Source: Herbiconiux oxytropis (lineage in GTDB: Bacteria > Actinomycetota > Actinomycetes > Actinomycetales > Microbacteriaceae). Taken from it: a stretch of DNA of 64,000 bases. The DNA lies in assembly GCF_024979315.1 (NCBI RefSeq), contig NZ_JANLCK010000008.1, positions 119,431 through 183,430 of the forward strand, read 5' to 3'. Positions 25,003 through 33,967 of this stretch are shown here, piece after piece (positions within the stretch are counted from its first letter, which is position 1; every line of letters begins with the position of its first letter). The notes under the pieces are model-generated. The model ran no database searches and was not told where the DNA came from. It saw only the letters and a program-made list of their open reading frames with translations. The position numbers were made by a program, and so were the translations under genes.

Positions 25003-26379
25003 TCAGGCGCGCCAGACCGACTTGAGGGAGACGAACTCGCGGATGCCCTCGATCGAGAGTTCGCGGCCGATGCCCGAGTCCTTCGTGCCGCCGAAGGGCA
25101 GCTCGGGGTAGGAGATCGACATGCCGTTCACGAAGACGGCGCCCGCGGTGAGGCCCGCGATGAGGCGCTCCTCCTCGTCGGCGTCATTCGTCCAGACCGC
25201 GGAGCTGAGCCCGAACGTCGTGTCGTTGGCGATCTTCAGCGCCTCCTCGGCGTCTGCCACCCGGAAGACCGTGGCCACCGGCCCGAAGGCCTCCTCGGCG
25301 TAGAGCCGCATGCTCGTGTCGACGCCCGTGACCACGGTGGGCGGGTAGAACCAGCCGGCGCCCTCGGGAGCCTCGCCCCCGGTCGTGACGGTGGCGCCCT
25401 TCGAGCGTGCGTCGTCGACCAGGCCGGCGAGATCCTCGCGGCCGGATGCCGTGGCGAGTGGGCCGACGTCGGTCGACTCGTCGGTGGGGTCACCCACCGT
25501 GAGCGCCCCCATCGCGCTCGTGAATCTCTCCACGAAGGCGTCGTAGACGTCGCCGTGCACGAGGAATCGCTTGGCGTTGATGCAGGCCTGGCCGTTGTTG
25601 GAGGTGCGGGAGCTGACCGCGGTCGCCACCGCCGCATCCAGGTCGGCGCTCGGCATCACGATGAACGGGTCGGAGCCGCCGAGCTCGAGCACGACGTGCT
25701 TGACCTCGGAGCCTGCGATCGAGGCGAGCGAGCGGCCGGCGGGCTCGGATCCGGTGAGGGTGGCGGCCACGACGCGGCGGTCGCGCATGACCTTCTCGAC
25801 CCGGGCGGCGGGGATGAGCAGGGCCCGGAACGAGCCGGTGGGGAAACCGCCGCGCTCGAACAGTGTGTCGAGGTAGAGCGCGGCCTGCGGCACGTTCGAG
25901 GCGTGCTTGAGCAGCCCGGTGTTGCCGGCCATGAGCGCGGGAGCGGCGAAGCGGATGACCTGCCAGATGGGGTAGTTCCAGGGCATGACCGCGAGCACCG
26001 GCCCGATCGGCTCGTAGCGCGTGTAGGCGCCCGAGGCGTTCATGCGCTCGGGCTCCTCGATGGTGCGGCCGGTGAGGAACGACTCGGCGTTGTCGGCGTA
26101 GAAGCGCATGGTCTTGGCCGACTTGAGAGCTTCGGCGCGCGCCTGCGCGAGGGTCTTGCCCATCTCGGTGGTGAGCATCCGCGCCACCTCCTCGGCCTCG
26201 GCCTCGAGCACGTCGGCGGCCGCGCGCATCCAGCCGGCGCGGTCGGCGAACGTCGAGCTGCGGAGGGTGCGGAACGCGTCGACGGCCTCGTCGATGCGGG
26301 CGTCGACCTCGGCCTCGGTGTGCGCCTCGAACTCGCGCTCGGTGACGCCGGTGGCGGGATTGATGGTGGCGATCGCCAT
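25003..26379 (-). CDS. Aldehyde dehydrogenase (succinate-semialdehyde dehydrogenase-like)
   Basis: 458 residues. The catalytic cysteine is in NNGQACINAKRF near residue 263 and the general-base glutamate in LELGGSDPFIV near 230. MPWNYPIW and LTGSEPAG shape the cofactor pocket. Length and the C terminus (PFGGTKDSGIGRELSIEG) fit the GabD/NADP-dependent semialdehyde branch. GAAAGG lies upstream of the ATG. It is the last gene of a VOC-GntR-aldehyde dehydrogenase operon, 57 bases after the regulator, and probably oxidises an aldehyde made by the neighbouring alcohol dehydrogenases. Confidence 0.92.
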   Translation of the reverse strand: MAIATINPATGVTEREFEAHTEAEVDARIDEAVDAFRTLRSSTFADRAGWMRAAADVLEAEAEEVARMLTTEMGKTLAQARAEALKSAKTMRFYADNAESFLTGRTIEEPERMNASGAYTRYEPIGPVLAVMPWNYPIWQVIRFAAPALMAGNTGLLKHASNVPQAALYLDTLFERGGFPTGSFRALLIPAARVEKVMRDRRVVAATLTGSEPAGRSLASIAGSEVKHVVLELGGSDPFIVMPSADLDAAVATAVSSRTSNNGQACINAKRFLVHGDVYDAFVERFTSAMGALTVGDPTDESTDVGPLATASGREDLAGLVDDARSKGATVTTGGEAPEGAGWFYPPTVVTGVDTSMRLYAEEAFGPVATVFRVADAEEALKIANDTTFGLSSAVWTNDADEEERLIAGLTAGAVFVNGMSISYPELPFGGTKDSGIGRELSIEGIREFVSLKSVWRA

Positions 26380-26436
26380 GGGGGTGCCTTTCGTGGGGAT
26401 GGTGCGGATTGCGTGGGGTGGGGATTCCGGTGCGCG

Positions 26437-27141
26437 TCAGCGCGCGTCGGCGCGTGTCGGCTGGGGGGCGGGGGCGTCGAAGATCTCGGGATGCCGCGCG
26501 AGCTCGAGGCGGGTGCGGCGGATGTGGGAGGCGAGCACGCGCTCGGCCTCGTCGGCATCGCCTCGGCGGAGGGCGGAGACGATGAGGTGGTGCTCGTGGT
26601 GGGCGCTGCGGTCGCCGGCCGAGCGGAACACGGTCGTGTAGGCGCGGCGGTAGGGCTGGGTGCGGTTCCAGAGCCGCAGCACGGTGTCGTGCAGCATCGT
26701 GGTGGCGGCCTCGGTGTAGCAGGAGAGGTGGAACTCGCGGTCGAGGCGGAGGAACGTCTCCACATCGTCGGAGCGCTCCATCTCGTGGGCGAGGGCGTCG
26801 AGCCCGTCGATCTGCTCGGGCGTGAGCAGAGGCACGTTGAGGCGCAGCAGCAGCGGCTCGAGGCGCTCGCGGATCTGGTAGATCTCCTCGCACTCCGCCA
26901 GATTGAGGCTCGTGACCCAGGCCCCCGTGTTGGCCACGACCTTCACGAGGCCCTCCGACTCGAGCAGGCGGAGGGCCTCGCGAGCGGGCACCCGGCTGGC
27001 GCCGTGCCTGCCCGCCACGTCCTCCTGCCTGATGCGCGTGCCGGGCGGGTAGGTGCCCGCGAGGATCGCGTCGCGGAGCTCGGCGGCCACCCGGGTGCCG
27101 GCCGAGCCGTGCATGATGAGGTCGGTGGTCATGACCGTCAT
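26437..27141 (-). CDS. GntR/FCD-family transcriptional regulator
   Basis: 234 residues from ATG 27141, overlapping the VOC stop (ATGA). The N-terminal winged helix contains DVAGRHGASRVPAREALRLLESEGLV, and the helical FCD domain has its metal/ligand residues in LDREFHLSCY, EHHLIVSAL and ASHIRRTR. FCD regulators are usually repressors released by organic acids. Lying inside the operon it probably controls, with two matching palindromes just upstream (27706 and 27768), it is likely autoregulatory. Confidence 0.92.
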   Translation of the reverse strand: MTVMTTDLIMHGSAGTRVAAELRDAILAGTYPPGTRIRQEDVAGRHGASRVPAREALRLLESEGLVKVVANTGAWVTSLNLAECEEIYQIRERLEPLLLRLNVPLLTPEQIDGLDALAHEMERSDDVETFLRLDREFHLSCYTEAATTMLHDTVLRLWNRTQPYRRAYTTVFRSAGDRSAHHEHHLIVSALRRGDADEAERVLASHIRRTRLELARHPEIFDAPAPQPTRADAR

Positions 27142-27686
27142 TCTGCCGGGCGGGCGGGATGCCAGAGGCGCACGTCCGCATCCTTCTCATACGCCTTGCC
27201 CTGCGGGAAGCTCACGAGCTCGAACTGCATGCCCCAGGGAGCACGGAAGTAGAGCCAGCGCTGGCCTTCGGCGGCTTGCTTGCTGGCCACGGGCGAACCC
27301 ATGACCTCCACGCCCTGCTCGCGCAGGTACGCCTCCGCCACGTCCAGGTCGTCGACGTAGAGGGCGAGATGATGGCCGCCGATGTCGCTGTTGAGCGGCT
27401 GCGGCGCCTGCGGCCGGCCGTCCTCCGGCACCGCGTACTCGAACACCTCGAGGTTCGTGCCGTGGCCGAGGCGGTAGAAGCGGATCTCGCGGATCTCGGT
27501 CTGCGGGTCGACCCCGATCTGCACCTGCATGAAGTCGTCGTCGGGGCCGGAGGCGCGCTTGGCGCCCAGCGTGTAGACGGGGACGGCGCCGAGGACGTCG
27601 ACGAGGAAGCGCTCGGCCTCCTCGAGGTCGGGCACCGTGAAGCCCACATGGTCGATACCGCGCGAGCCCGGGATTCCTGCGGACAT
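27138..27686 (-). CDS. VOC-family (glyoxalase/dioxygenase fold) protein
   Basis: 182 residues from ATG 27686, chosen because AAGGAGG precedes it. Two beta-alpha-beta-beta-beta modules are visible: IDHVGFTVPDLEEAERFL and HHLALYVDDLDVAEAYL, with metal-site His residues at each start, and the Glu in WGMQFELVSFP. Such enzymes bind Fe, Mn or Zn and act as isomerases, lyases or extradiol dioxygenases; the exact reaction is not evident. First gene of the operon with GntR and aldehyde dehydrogenase. Confidence 0.85.
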   Translation of the reverse strand: MSAGIPGSRGIDHVGFTVPDLEEAERFLVDVLGAVPVYTLGAKRASGPDDDFMQVQIGVDPQTEIREIRFYRLGHGTNLEVFEYAVPEDGRPQAPQPLNSDIGGHHLALYVDDLDVAEAYLREQGVEVMGSPVASKQAAEGQRWLYFRAPWGMQFELVSFPQGKAYEKDADVRLWHPARPAE

Positions 27687-27705
27687 GCGACCTCCTTGAC
27701 GCTCG

Positions 27706-27779
27706 ATTGGATCCATTGTGCGCCATCCGCACGAGAAAATCCATCGATTTCACGATCAGGCGTTGATATTGGATGCAAT
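27706..27779. promoter_or_regulatory. Two GntR/FCD-type operator palindromes
   Basis: ATTGGATCCATT (27706-27717) and ATTGGATGCAAT (27768-27779) share the dyad ATTGGA-T-N-CA-A/T-T. They are 62 bases apart, about six helical turns, between the divergent VOC and E1 genes. The spacing and type fit cooperative binding by the dimeric FCD regulator encoded in the left operon. Confidence 0.55.
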
Positions 27780-27847
27780 CCCTCGTATCGTCGTGGGCAA
27801 GCGAGAGGCACCGCCGGGTGCCGCCGTGCGGAAGGAACGTGGCGAAG

Positions 27848-30052
27848 ATGCCGAAGACCCGTCGACTGCAGACCGGAGTGGAGTGGCAGGAGCTCACGAC
27901 CACGCCCGCCGATTGGAAGGCCGCCGACCCGGCGCTGCTCGGAACCATGCTGGCCGAGCTCCATCTCATCCGGGCCTTCGAGGAGACCGTGCTCGAACTC
28001 GCGGGCGAGGGCCTCGTGCACGGCCCCGCGCACTCGAGCATCGGGCAGGAGGGCGGCGCCGTCGGCTCCATCGTGGGGCTCTCGTCGGCCGATGCCGTCA
28101 ACGGCTCGCACCGCGGCCACCACCAGTTCCTCGCCAAGGCGCTCACCCACGTCTCCGACGGCCGCATCGACCCGGCGCACGCGGTCACCGAGCCCATCCA
28201 GGCCGTGCTCCAGCGCACGCTGGCCGAGATCCTCGGTCTCGCCCAGGGCTACTGCTCGGGTCGCGGGGGCTCGATGCACCTGCAGTGGTTCGAAGCGGGA
28301 GCCCTCGGCACGAACGCCATCGTGGGCGGCGGCGCCCCCATGGCGGCGGGCAACGCCTGGGCGCAGAAGCACTCGGGCACCGACAACATCACCATCAACT
28401 ACTTCGGCGACGGCGCCGCCCAGATCGGCTCCGTGCTCGAGTCGATGAACCTCGCGGCGGCGTGGAAGCTGCCGGTCATGTTCTTCATCGAGAACAACAT
28501 GTACGCCGTCTCCACCAAGTCCGACGAGATCACCGCCGACACCCGGTTCTCCGTCCGGGGCCAGGGCTTCGGCATCCGCTCCTGGCGGGTCGACGGCATG
28601 GATCCGCTCGCCGTGCACCTGGCCACCAAGGCCGCCGAGGAGCACATGCGCTCGGGCGAGGGCCCCGCCATCATCGAGGCCGAGGTCTACCGCTTCTTCC
28701 ACCAGAACGGGCCATACCCGGGCAGCGCCTTCGGCTACCGCCCCAAGGAGGAGGAGGGGCAGTGGAAGGCGCGCGATCCGCTGGACCGCCTGGCCAAGGA
28801 GATGATGTCGCTGAAGCTCATCGACGAGGCGGGGGTGGTGGCGCTGCGCGAGCAGGCCAAGGCCGCCATGAGCGCCGCGGTCGCCGAGCTCGTGGAGGCC
28901 GATCCGGAATCCGACGGCAAGCGCCGGATCATCCCGTCGCTCTGGCCCGACGTCGGCTACGTCAACGTGGGCGTGCGCGGAGACGCGAGCGAGCTCGCCG
29001 AGCTCGACGCCTCCGATCCCACCTCCTACGAGGGCGAGTGGCGCGACCTCAAGTTCGTCGACGCCGTCGCCGGGGTGATGGACCGCCGCATGGCGGAGGA
29101 TCCGCGCATCATCGTCATGGGTGAAGACGTGCACCGCCTGAACGGTGGCACGAACGGCGCCACCAAGGGCCTGGCCAAGAAGTACGGTTCCGACGCGCAG
29201 GGCGACGGCCGCGTGCTGGGCACCCCCATCAGCGAGAACGCCTTCACAGGGCTCGGCGCGGGCCTCGCGCTCGACGGCCGGTTCCGGCCCGTGGTGGAGT
29301 TCATGTACCCCGACTTCATGTGGGTGGCCGCCGACCAGGTGTTCAACCAGATCGGCAAGGCGCGGCACATGTTCGGTGCCGACACGCCCGTGCCCTTCGT
29401 GCTGCGCACCAAGGTCGCGATGGGCTCGGGCTACGGCTCGCAGCACCTCATGGATCCCGCGGGCATCTTCGCCACGAGTCCCGGCTGGCGGATCGTCGCC
29501 CCCTCCACGGCGGCCGACTACGTGGGCCTCATGAACGCGGCGCTCGCGCTGGAGGATCCGGTGCTCGTGATCGAGCACGTCGACCTCTACGGCACCGCCG
29601 ACAAGGTGCCGGAAGGCGACCTCGACTACATCCTGCCTCCGGGTCGCGCGGCCGTGCGGCGCACCGGATCGGACGTGACCGTGATCAGCTACCTCTCGAT
29701 GGTGCGCCACGCGCTCGAGGCGGTCGAGCAGACCGGCATCGACGCCGACGTCATCGATCTGCGCTGGCTCGACCGCGCGTCGATCGACTGGGACACCATC
29801 GGGGAGTCCATCAAGAAGACCAACAGCGTGCTCATCGTGGAGCAGGGCGCCCAGGGCACCTCGTACGGCGGCTGGCTCGCCGACGAGATCCAGCGTCGCT
29901 ACTTCGACTGGCTCGATCAGCCGATCGAGCGGGTGCACGGGGGTGAGGCGTCGCCCAGCATCTCGAAGGTGCTCGAGCGCGCCGCCATCGCCCGCACCGA
30001 GGAGGTCGTCGCCGGCCTCGAGCGCGTGCGACTCGGATTCGGAGAGCGCTGA
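27848..30052 (+). CDS. Fused E1 alpha-beta subunit of a 2-oxo-acid/acetoin-type dehydrogenase
   Basis: 734 residues from ATG 27848; GGAAGGA lies about 11 bases upstream, and GTG 27839 is an alternative. Residues 1-380 are a thiamine-diphosphate E1 alpha: HRGHHQFLAK, RGGSMHLQ, and FGDGAAQIG followed about 26 residues on by ENNMYAVST, the GDG-NN cofactor motif. From about residue 400 to the end is an E1 beta: MGEDVHRLNGG, ISENAFTGLGAGLAL, and the C-terminal transketolase-like domain. Usually these are two proteins; fusion fixes them one to one. Together with the E2 gene it would oxidatively decarboxylate a 2-oxo acid or cleave acetoin. No E3 gene is in the window. Confidence 0.9.
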   Translation: MPKTRRLQTGVEWQELTTTPADWKAADPALLGTMLAELHLIRAFEETVLELAGEGLVHGPAHSSIGQEGGAVGSIVGLSSADAVNGSHRGHHQFLAKALTHVSDGRIDPAHAVTEPIQAVLQRTLAEILGLAQGYCSGRGGSMHLQWFEAGALGTNAIVGGGAPMAAGNAWAQKHSGTDNITINYFGDGAAQIGSVLESMNLAAAWKLPVMFFIENNMYAVSTKSDEITADTRFSVRGQGFGIRSWRVDGMDPLAVHLATKAAEEHMRSGEGPAIIEAEVYRFFHQNGPYPGSAFGYRPKEEEGQWKARDPLDRLAKEMMSLKLIDEAGVVALREQAKAAMSAAVAELVEADPESDGKRRIIPSLWPDVGYVNVGVRGDASELAELDASDPTSYEGEWRDLKFVDAVAGVMDRRMAEDPRIIVMGEDVHRLNGGTNGATKGLAKKYGSDAQGDGRVLGTPISENAFTGLGAGLALDGRFRPVVEFMYPDFMWVAADQVFNQIGKARHMFGADTPVPFVLRTKVAMGSGYGSQHLMDPAGIFATSPGWRIVAPSTAADYVGLMNAALALEDPVLVIEHVDLYGTADKVPEGDLDYILPPGRAAVRRTGSDVTVISYLSMVRHALEAVEQTGIDADVIDLRWLDRASIDWDTIGESIKKTNSVLIVEQGAQGTSYGGWLADEIQRRYFDWLDQPIERVHGGEASPSISKVLERAAIARTEEVVAGLERVRLGFGER

Positions 30053-31605
30053 TGTCGACCGTCATCCGTATGCCGGAGGTTCTCGCGGGAGCCGCCGAGG
30101 GCGCCATCCAGTCGTGGCTGGTGCAGGTGGGGCAGTCCGTCGTGGTGGGTGAGCCGCTCGCCGAGGTCGAGACCGAGAAGGCGACCGTGGAGTACGCCGC
30201 CGAGATCGGTGGCACGCTGCTGAAGGTGCTCGTCGATGAGGGGGTGTCGGTGAGCGTGGGCGAGCCGATCGCCGTGGTCGGCGAGCCGGGCGAGAGCGCC
30301 GACGATGCGGAGGCGCCCTCGGGCGGCTCGGCTTCGGATGCTTCTGCGTCGGGTGGTTCTGCGTCGGGTGGTTCTGCGTCGGGTGGTTCTGCATCGGGGG
30401 CTTCGACCGTCGAGGCCGGCACATCGGTGCCTGCGGGGTCGAAGCCGGCCGACGGCGCGTCGCCTTCAGAGCCTCGGACCGAGCCCGAGCCCGAGACCGC
30501 GCCGGAGGGCGAGAGCTCGCCCGTGGCGGATGCGCCGGTGGATCTGAGCGGGGGCGAGGCCGGTTCCGGTGAGTCCGGATCAGGGGCGTCCGGTTCCGGT
30601 GAGTCCGGATCAGGAGCGTCCGGGTCCGGCGATTCCGGATCAGGTGAGCCCGGGTCGCGGCTGTTCGCGAGTCCCATCGTGCGCCGGCTGGCGAAGGAGC
30701 GCGGAGTCGACCTCGCGTCGCTGCGCGGCACCGGGCCGGGTGGGCGGATCGTGCGGGCCGACCTCGAGCGGGCGCCGGAGAGCGCACCGGCCTCGGCCGG
30801 GAGCGGCGGGGCCGGTCGTGCCGGTGCACCCGCTGCATCTGCATCCGCGTCCCCTGCCTCCGCCGCGCCTGCGAAGGAGGCGCCTGCTGCCGCTCCGGCG
30901 ACCGCGCCCGCCGCTGCCGGCGGGGCCGGGTTCACCGAGGTGCCTCACACGGGCATGAGGCGGGCCATCGCGCGGCGGCTCACCGAGAGCAAGTCGACGG
31001 TGCCGCACTTCTACCTCGTGGCCGACTGCCGGGTCGACGACCTCATCGCCCTGCGCAAGACGGTCAACGAGGCGGCCAGCATCAAGGTGTCGCTCAACGA
31101 CTTCGTGCTGAAGGCGGCTGCGGCGGCGTTCGGCGACGTGCCGGAGGCCAACGCCACCTGGGGCGACACCGCGGTGCGCCGCTACGACACCGTCGACATG
31201 TCGGTGGCCGTCGCCATCGAGGGCGGGCTCGTCACTCCGGTGCTCCGCTCGGTCGAGAAGCTCCCGCTCACCGAGGTCGCGCGCACCGTCGCCGACCTGG
31301 CCGGCCGGGCCCGCGAGGGAAAGCTCCGCCAGAACGAGCTCGAGGGGGGCAGCTTCGCCGTCTCGAACCTCGGCATGTACGGGGTCACCGAGTTCTCGGC
31401 GATCATCAACCCGCCGCAGTCCGCGATCCTCGCGGTCGGTGCCGCCCGGCAGCAGCCGGTCGTCGTCGACGGGGAGCTCGCGGTCGGCACGGTCATGACC
31501 GTCACGCTCTCGGCCGATCACCGCGTGCTCGACGGCGCCCTCGCCGCCCAGTGGCTCGCGGCCTTCGTCAAGCGCATCGAGAACCCCCTCACGATCCTGA
31601 TCTAG
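30052..31605 (+). CDS. Dihydrolipoamide acyltransferase (E2) of the same complex
   Basis: 517 residues starting within the E1 stop (TGATG). An N-terminal lipoyl domain has the lysine to be modified in ETEKATVEY near residue 43. A long Gly/Ser-rich linker with internal repeats covers about residues 88-200. A peripheral-subunit-binding domain follows (ASPIVRRLAKERGVDLASL, about 206-240). A Pro/Ala linker leads to the catalytic domain, which ends with SADHRVLDG, the HxxxDG active site near residue 490. One lipoyl domain only. The substrate class cannot be decided between acetoin, pyruvate and branched-chain acids. Confidence 0.92.
   Translation: MSTVIRMPEVLAGAAEGAIQSWLVQVGQSVVVGEPLAEVETEKATVEYAAEIGGTLLKVLVDEGVSVSVGEPIAVVGEPGESADDAEAPSGGSASDASASGGSASGGSASGGSASGASTVEAGTSVPAGSKPADGASPSEPRTEPEPETAPEGESSPVADAPVDLSGGEAGSGESGSGASGSGESGSGASGSGDSGSGEPGSRLFASPIVRRLAKERGVDLASLRGTGPGGRIVRADLERAPESAPASAGSGGAGRAGAPAASASASPASAAPAKEAPAAAPATAPAAAGGAGFTEVPHTGMRRAIARRLTESKSTVPHFYLVADCRVDDLIALRKTVNEAASIKVSLNDFVLKAAAAAFGDVPEANATWGDTAVRRYDTVDMSVAVAIEGGLVTPVLRSVEKLPLTEVARTVADLAGRAREGKLRQNELEGGSFAVSNLGMYGVTEFSAIINPPQSAILAVGAARQQPVVVDGELAVGTVMTVTLSADHRVLDGALAAQWLAAFVKRIENPLTILI
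30343..30650 (+). repeat. Minisatellites encoding the E2 linker
   Basis: Three perfect 15-base units plus a degenerate fourth (30343-30402, unit TCTGCGTCGGGTGGT) encode Ser-Ala-Ser-Gly-Gly. Three 30-base units (30561-30590, 30591-30620, 30621-30650) encode SGS/ESG-type decapeptides. Both sets keep the frame. Confidence 0.85.
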
Positions 31606-31619
31606 GGCAGGATCTCGCC

Positions 31620-31656
31620 CTGCACCCCGGGTACCGTCCCGTCACGCGGGGTGCAG
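31620..31656 (+). terminator. Hairpin after the E2 gene
   Basis: CTGCACCCCG (31620-31629) pairs perfectly with CGGGGTGCAG (31647-31656) across a 17-base loop, 14 bases after the E2 stop. No T-run. It lies between the convergent E2 and flavoprotein genes. Confidence 0.55.
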
Positions 31657-31778
31657 GCACCCCATCCGCCCTCTGAGGACGGAATCGAAGGAGTTGTACG
31701 GCCAGCCCCGCGCAGATCTCCTTCTTCTCCGACTTCGGCCCTGAAACTCCGTCGTCTCCGAGTGCACGGCAGCGGGGG

Positions 31779-32915
31779 TCAGGGGCGGAGCAGGGCGGCC
31801 GCGGCCGTGGCCGCTGCCCGGCCCGCGCGGTTCGCGCCCACCGTCGACTGCGACGCACCGAAGCCCACCAGCTGCACCCGTGGGTCGGCCTCGACAGCCG
31901 TTCCACGCATCCGGATGCCGCCGGCGGCGTTCCGCAGGTGCAGCGGATCGAGGTGCGCGAGGTCGGCGCGGAAGCCCGTGGCCCACAGCACCGTGTCGAT
32001 CGAGGTGAACGAGCCGTCGGCCTCGCGCACGCCGTGCGGTTCGAGCGCCGTGAACATCGGCCGCCGCTCGAGGGCGCCGCGATCGCGGGCGGCGAGGGCG
32101 TAGGGGGTCCAGAACAGGCCCGTGTAGGAGACGACGCTCGAGGCCGGGCGCCCCGCCTCGACGTCGGCGGTGACGCGGGCGATCGTGTCGCGGCCGGTCT
32201 CCTGCCCGAAGGGTCCCTCGAGGAAGACCGGTTCTCGGCGCGTGTACCAGGCGGTCCAGGCCACGCGTGAGATCTCCTCGAGCTGCTGCACGGCCGAGAT
32301 CCCACCCCCCACGACCGCCACCCGGCGACCCCGGAACTCCTCGAGCGACACGTAGTCGCGCGTGTGCAGCTGACGACCGAGGAAGACGTCGCTCCCGGGG
32401 GAGGACGGCCGCAGCGGGTTGCCCCAGGTGCCGGTGGCATTGATGACCACGTGCGTCAGCCACGCGCCGGGCTGGCCGTGCTCCCCGGGAGGGCCGCCGA
32501 TGGTCTCGACGATCAGGAGTCCCGCCGGATCGTCGTCCACGGCCCGCACCGAGCCCACGCGCACGGGCCGCAGGATGGGGAAGTCGTTCTGCTCCTCGTA
32601 GTCGGCGAAGTAGCGCGGAACGGCTGTGCGGCTGGGCTCGTCGTCGTCGATCGGCGGCTTGGCGAAGCCCGGCAGGTCGAAGATCCCGTTGACCGTCGCC
32701 ATCCGCAGCGACTCCCACCGGTGCTGCCATGCACCGCCCGGAGCCGTCTCGGCGTCGAGCACCACGAAGGTCCGGAGTCCCCGGTCCGCGCTGCCCGGAT
32801 GCTCGAGCGCGCTCTCGAAGCCGAGCCGCCGCAGGTGGAACGCCGCCGAGAGACCCGCCTGTCCGGCACCGATGACGACGACTGTCGCGGAGTGCTGAGG
32901 CGGACGGGCGGTCAT
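31779..32915 (-). CDS. FAD/NAD(P)-binding oxidoreductase (flavin-monooxygenase-like)
   Basis: 378 residues. VVVIGAGQAGLSAAFHL is the FAD-binding GxGxxG and RVAVVGGGISAVQQL near residue 190 is a second, NADPH-type dinucleotide fold. LWATGFRADL near the C terminus is the ATG motif of the class B flavoprotein family. The sequence PGGAWQHRW recalls the GGTW-x-x-W motif of these monooxygenases. The substrate is unknown. It is a single gene facing the E2 gene. Confidence 0.85.
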   Translation of the reverse strand: MTARPPQHSATVVVIGAGQAGLSAAFHLRRLGFESALEHPGSADRGLRTFVVLDAETAPGGAWQHRWESLRMATVNGIFDLPGFAKPPIDDDEPSRTAVPRYFADYEEQNDFPILRPVRVGSVRAVDDDPAGLLIVETIGGPPGEHGQPGAWLTHVVINATGTWGNPLRPSSPGSDVFLGRQLHTRDYVSLEEFRGRRVAVVGGGISAVQQLEEISRVAWTAWYTRREPVFLEGPFGQETGRDTIARVTADVEAGRPASSVVSYTGLFWTPYALAARDRGALERRPMFTALEPHGVREADGSFTSIDTVLWATGFRADLAHLDPLHLRNAAGGIRMRGTAVEADPRVQLVGFGASQSTVGANRAGRAAATAAAALLRP

Positions 32916-32954
32916 GCCCGGTACAACGTCATGGGGCGGCGGATGTTCCCGGCG

Positions 32955-33512
32955 TCACGGGTGCGCGATGCGCTGCGGGCCATCCGGGCTGCGGGTGAGG
33001 AACCCCCGCACCTCCGCGATGACCGCCTCGGGCGTGTCGGCGGCGTCGACCGTGAGACCGGGCTCGTGGGGGCCGAGGGGTTCGAGCGCGTCGAGCTGCG
33101 AGTCGAGCAGCGATGCGGGCATGAAGTGGCCGGTGCGGGAGCGCAACCGGCCGAGCAGCATCTCACGATCGCCCTGCAGCAGCACGAAGCGCGTGCGCGG
33201 GGCTCGCTCGAGGATCGCGTCGCGGTAGCTCACCCGGAGCGCCGAGCACGCCACCACGACGCCGGTCGCGGGGGCGCCGGTGCCGGTGCCGGTGCTGGCT
33301 GCACGGATCGCGTCGCCCACGGCCCGCAACCACGGCCACCGGTCGTCGTCGTCGAGCGGCAGGCCCGCCCGCATCTTCTCGATGTTCGTGAGCGGGTGCA
33401 GGTCGTCGGCGTCCACGAACGGAACGCCCAGCGCCTCGGCCAGAGCGGCTCCCACCGTCGACTTGCCGGATCCGCTGACCCCCATCACGACGAGAGCAGG
33501 AGGCGGGTTCAT
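32955..33512 (-). CDS. gntK: Gluconokinase
   Basis: 185 residues. VMGVSGSGKSTVGAALAEALG is the P-loop; FVDADDLHPLTNIEKMRAGLPLDDDDRWPWL is the family's gluconate/ATP-contact region, and CSALRVSYRD and RSRTGHFMPASLLDSQ complete the GntK signature. It phosphorylates D-gluconate to 6-phosphogluconate for the pentose phosphate or Entner-Doudoroff route. No gluconate permease or regulator lies beside it. A short Thr-Gly repeat (STGTGTGAPATG) is an insertion in a surface loop. Confidence 0.94.
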   Translation of the reverse strand: MNPPPALVVMGVSGSGKSTVGAALAEALGVPFVDADDLHPLTNIEKMRAGLPLDDDDRWPWLRAVGDAIRAASTGTGTGAPATGVVVACSALRVSYRDAILERAPRTRFVLLQGDREMLLGRLRSRTGHFMPASLLDSQLDALEPLGPHEPGLTVDAADTPEAVIAEVRGFLTRSPDGPQRIAHP

Positions 33513-33547
33513 CCCTCCACCGTACCCACTGCGGGCCCGGGCGGGCT

Positions 33548-33898
33548 TCAGCGCAGGTGGCTCTGCCAGTCCGCGGGCACGCGGTCGGCGGGCCCTGGCA
33601 CGGTCTGGTCGAGCGGATGCGCGTGCGGCGGCGCGAGGACAGGGCCGTCGGCGTAGTCACCGGCCGTGTAGTCCCAGAACCAGTCCTCCCCGGGCTCGAA
33701 GCTCTGGATGACCGGATGCCCGGTCGACTCGAAGTGGGCGGTGGCGTGGCCGCTCGGCGAGGAGTCGCAGCAGCCCACGTGACCGCACCGGGCGCAGCGG
33801 CGGAGGTGCAGCCACCACCCGCCGGTCTCACCGCACTCGAGGCAACCCGCTCCGCTCGGCGGGACGGTGGGGTCGATGGACTGCTCGCGCTCGCTCAT
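33548..33898 (-). CDS. UBP-type zinc-finger protein
   Basis: 116 residues. CLECGETGGWWLHLRRCARCGHVGCCDSSPSGHATAHFESTGHPVIQ gives the Cys/His spacing of the UBP zinc finger, which binds ubiquitin C termini in eukaryotes; the bacterial role is unknown. After residue 70, a Trp-rich segment (GEDWFWDYTAGDY) is typical of the small actinobacterial versions. Not obviously linked to its neighbours. Confidence 0.88.
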   Translation of the reverse strand: MSEREQSIDPTVPPSGAGCLECGETGGWWLHLRRCARCGHVGCCDSSPSGHATAHFESTGHPVIQSFEPGEDWFWDYTAGDYADGPVLAPPHAHPLDQTVPGPADRVPADWQSHLR

Positions 33899-33967
33899 GC
33901 GGTGATTCTGCCCGCTGCGGTGCGCTCGGGCAACCGCAGATGCCGTTCGCCGCGAACCGCCGGCGGG

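Noticed and set aside
27212..29938. Minus-strand open frame of 908 codons
   Set aside because: Antisense to the clearly recognisable fused E1 gene and the VOC region; the translation has no family motif.
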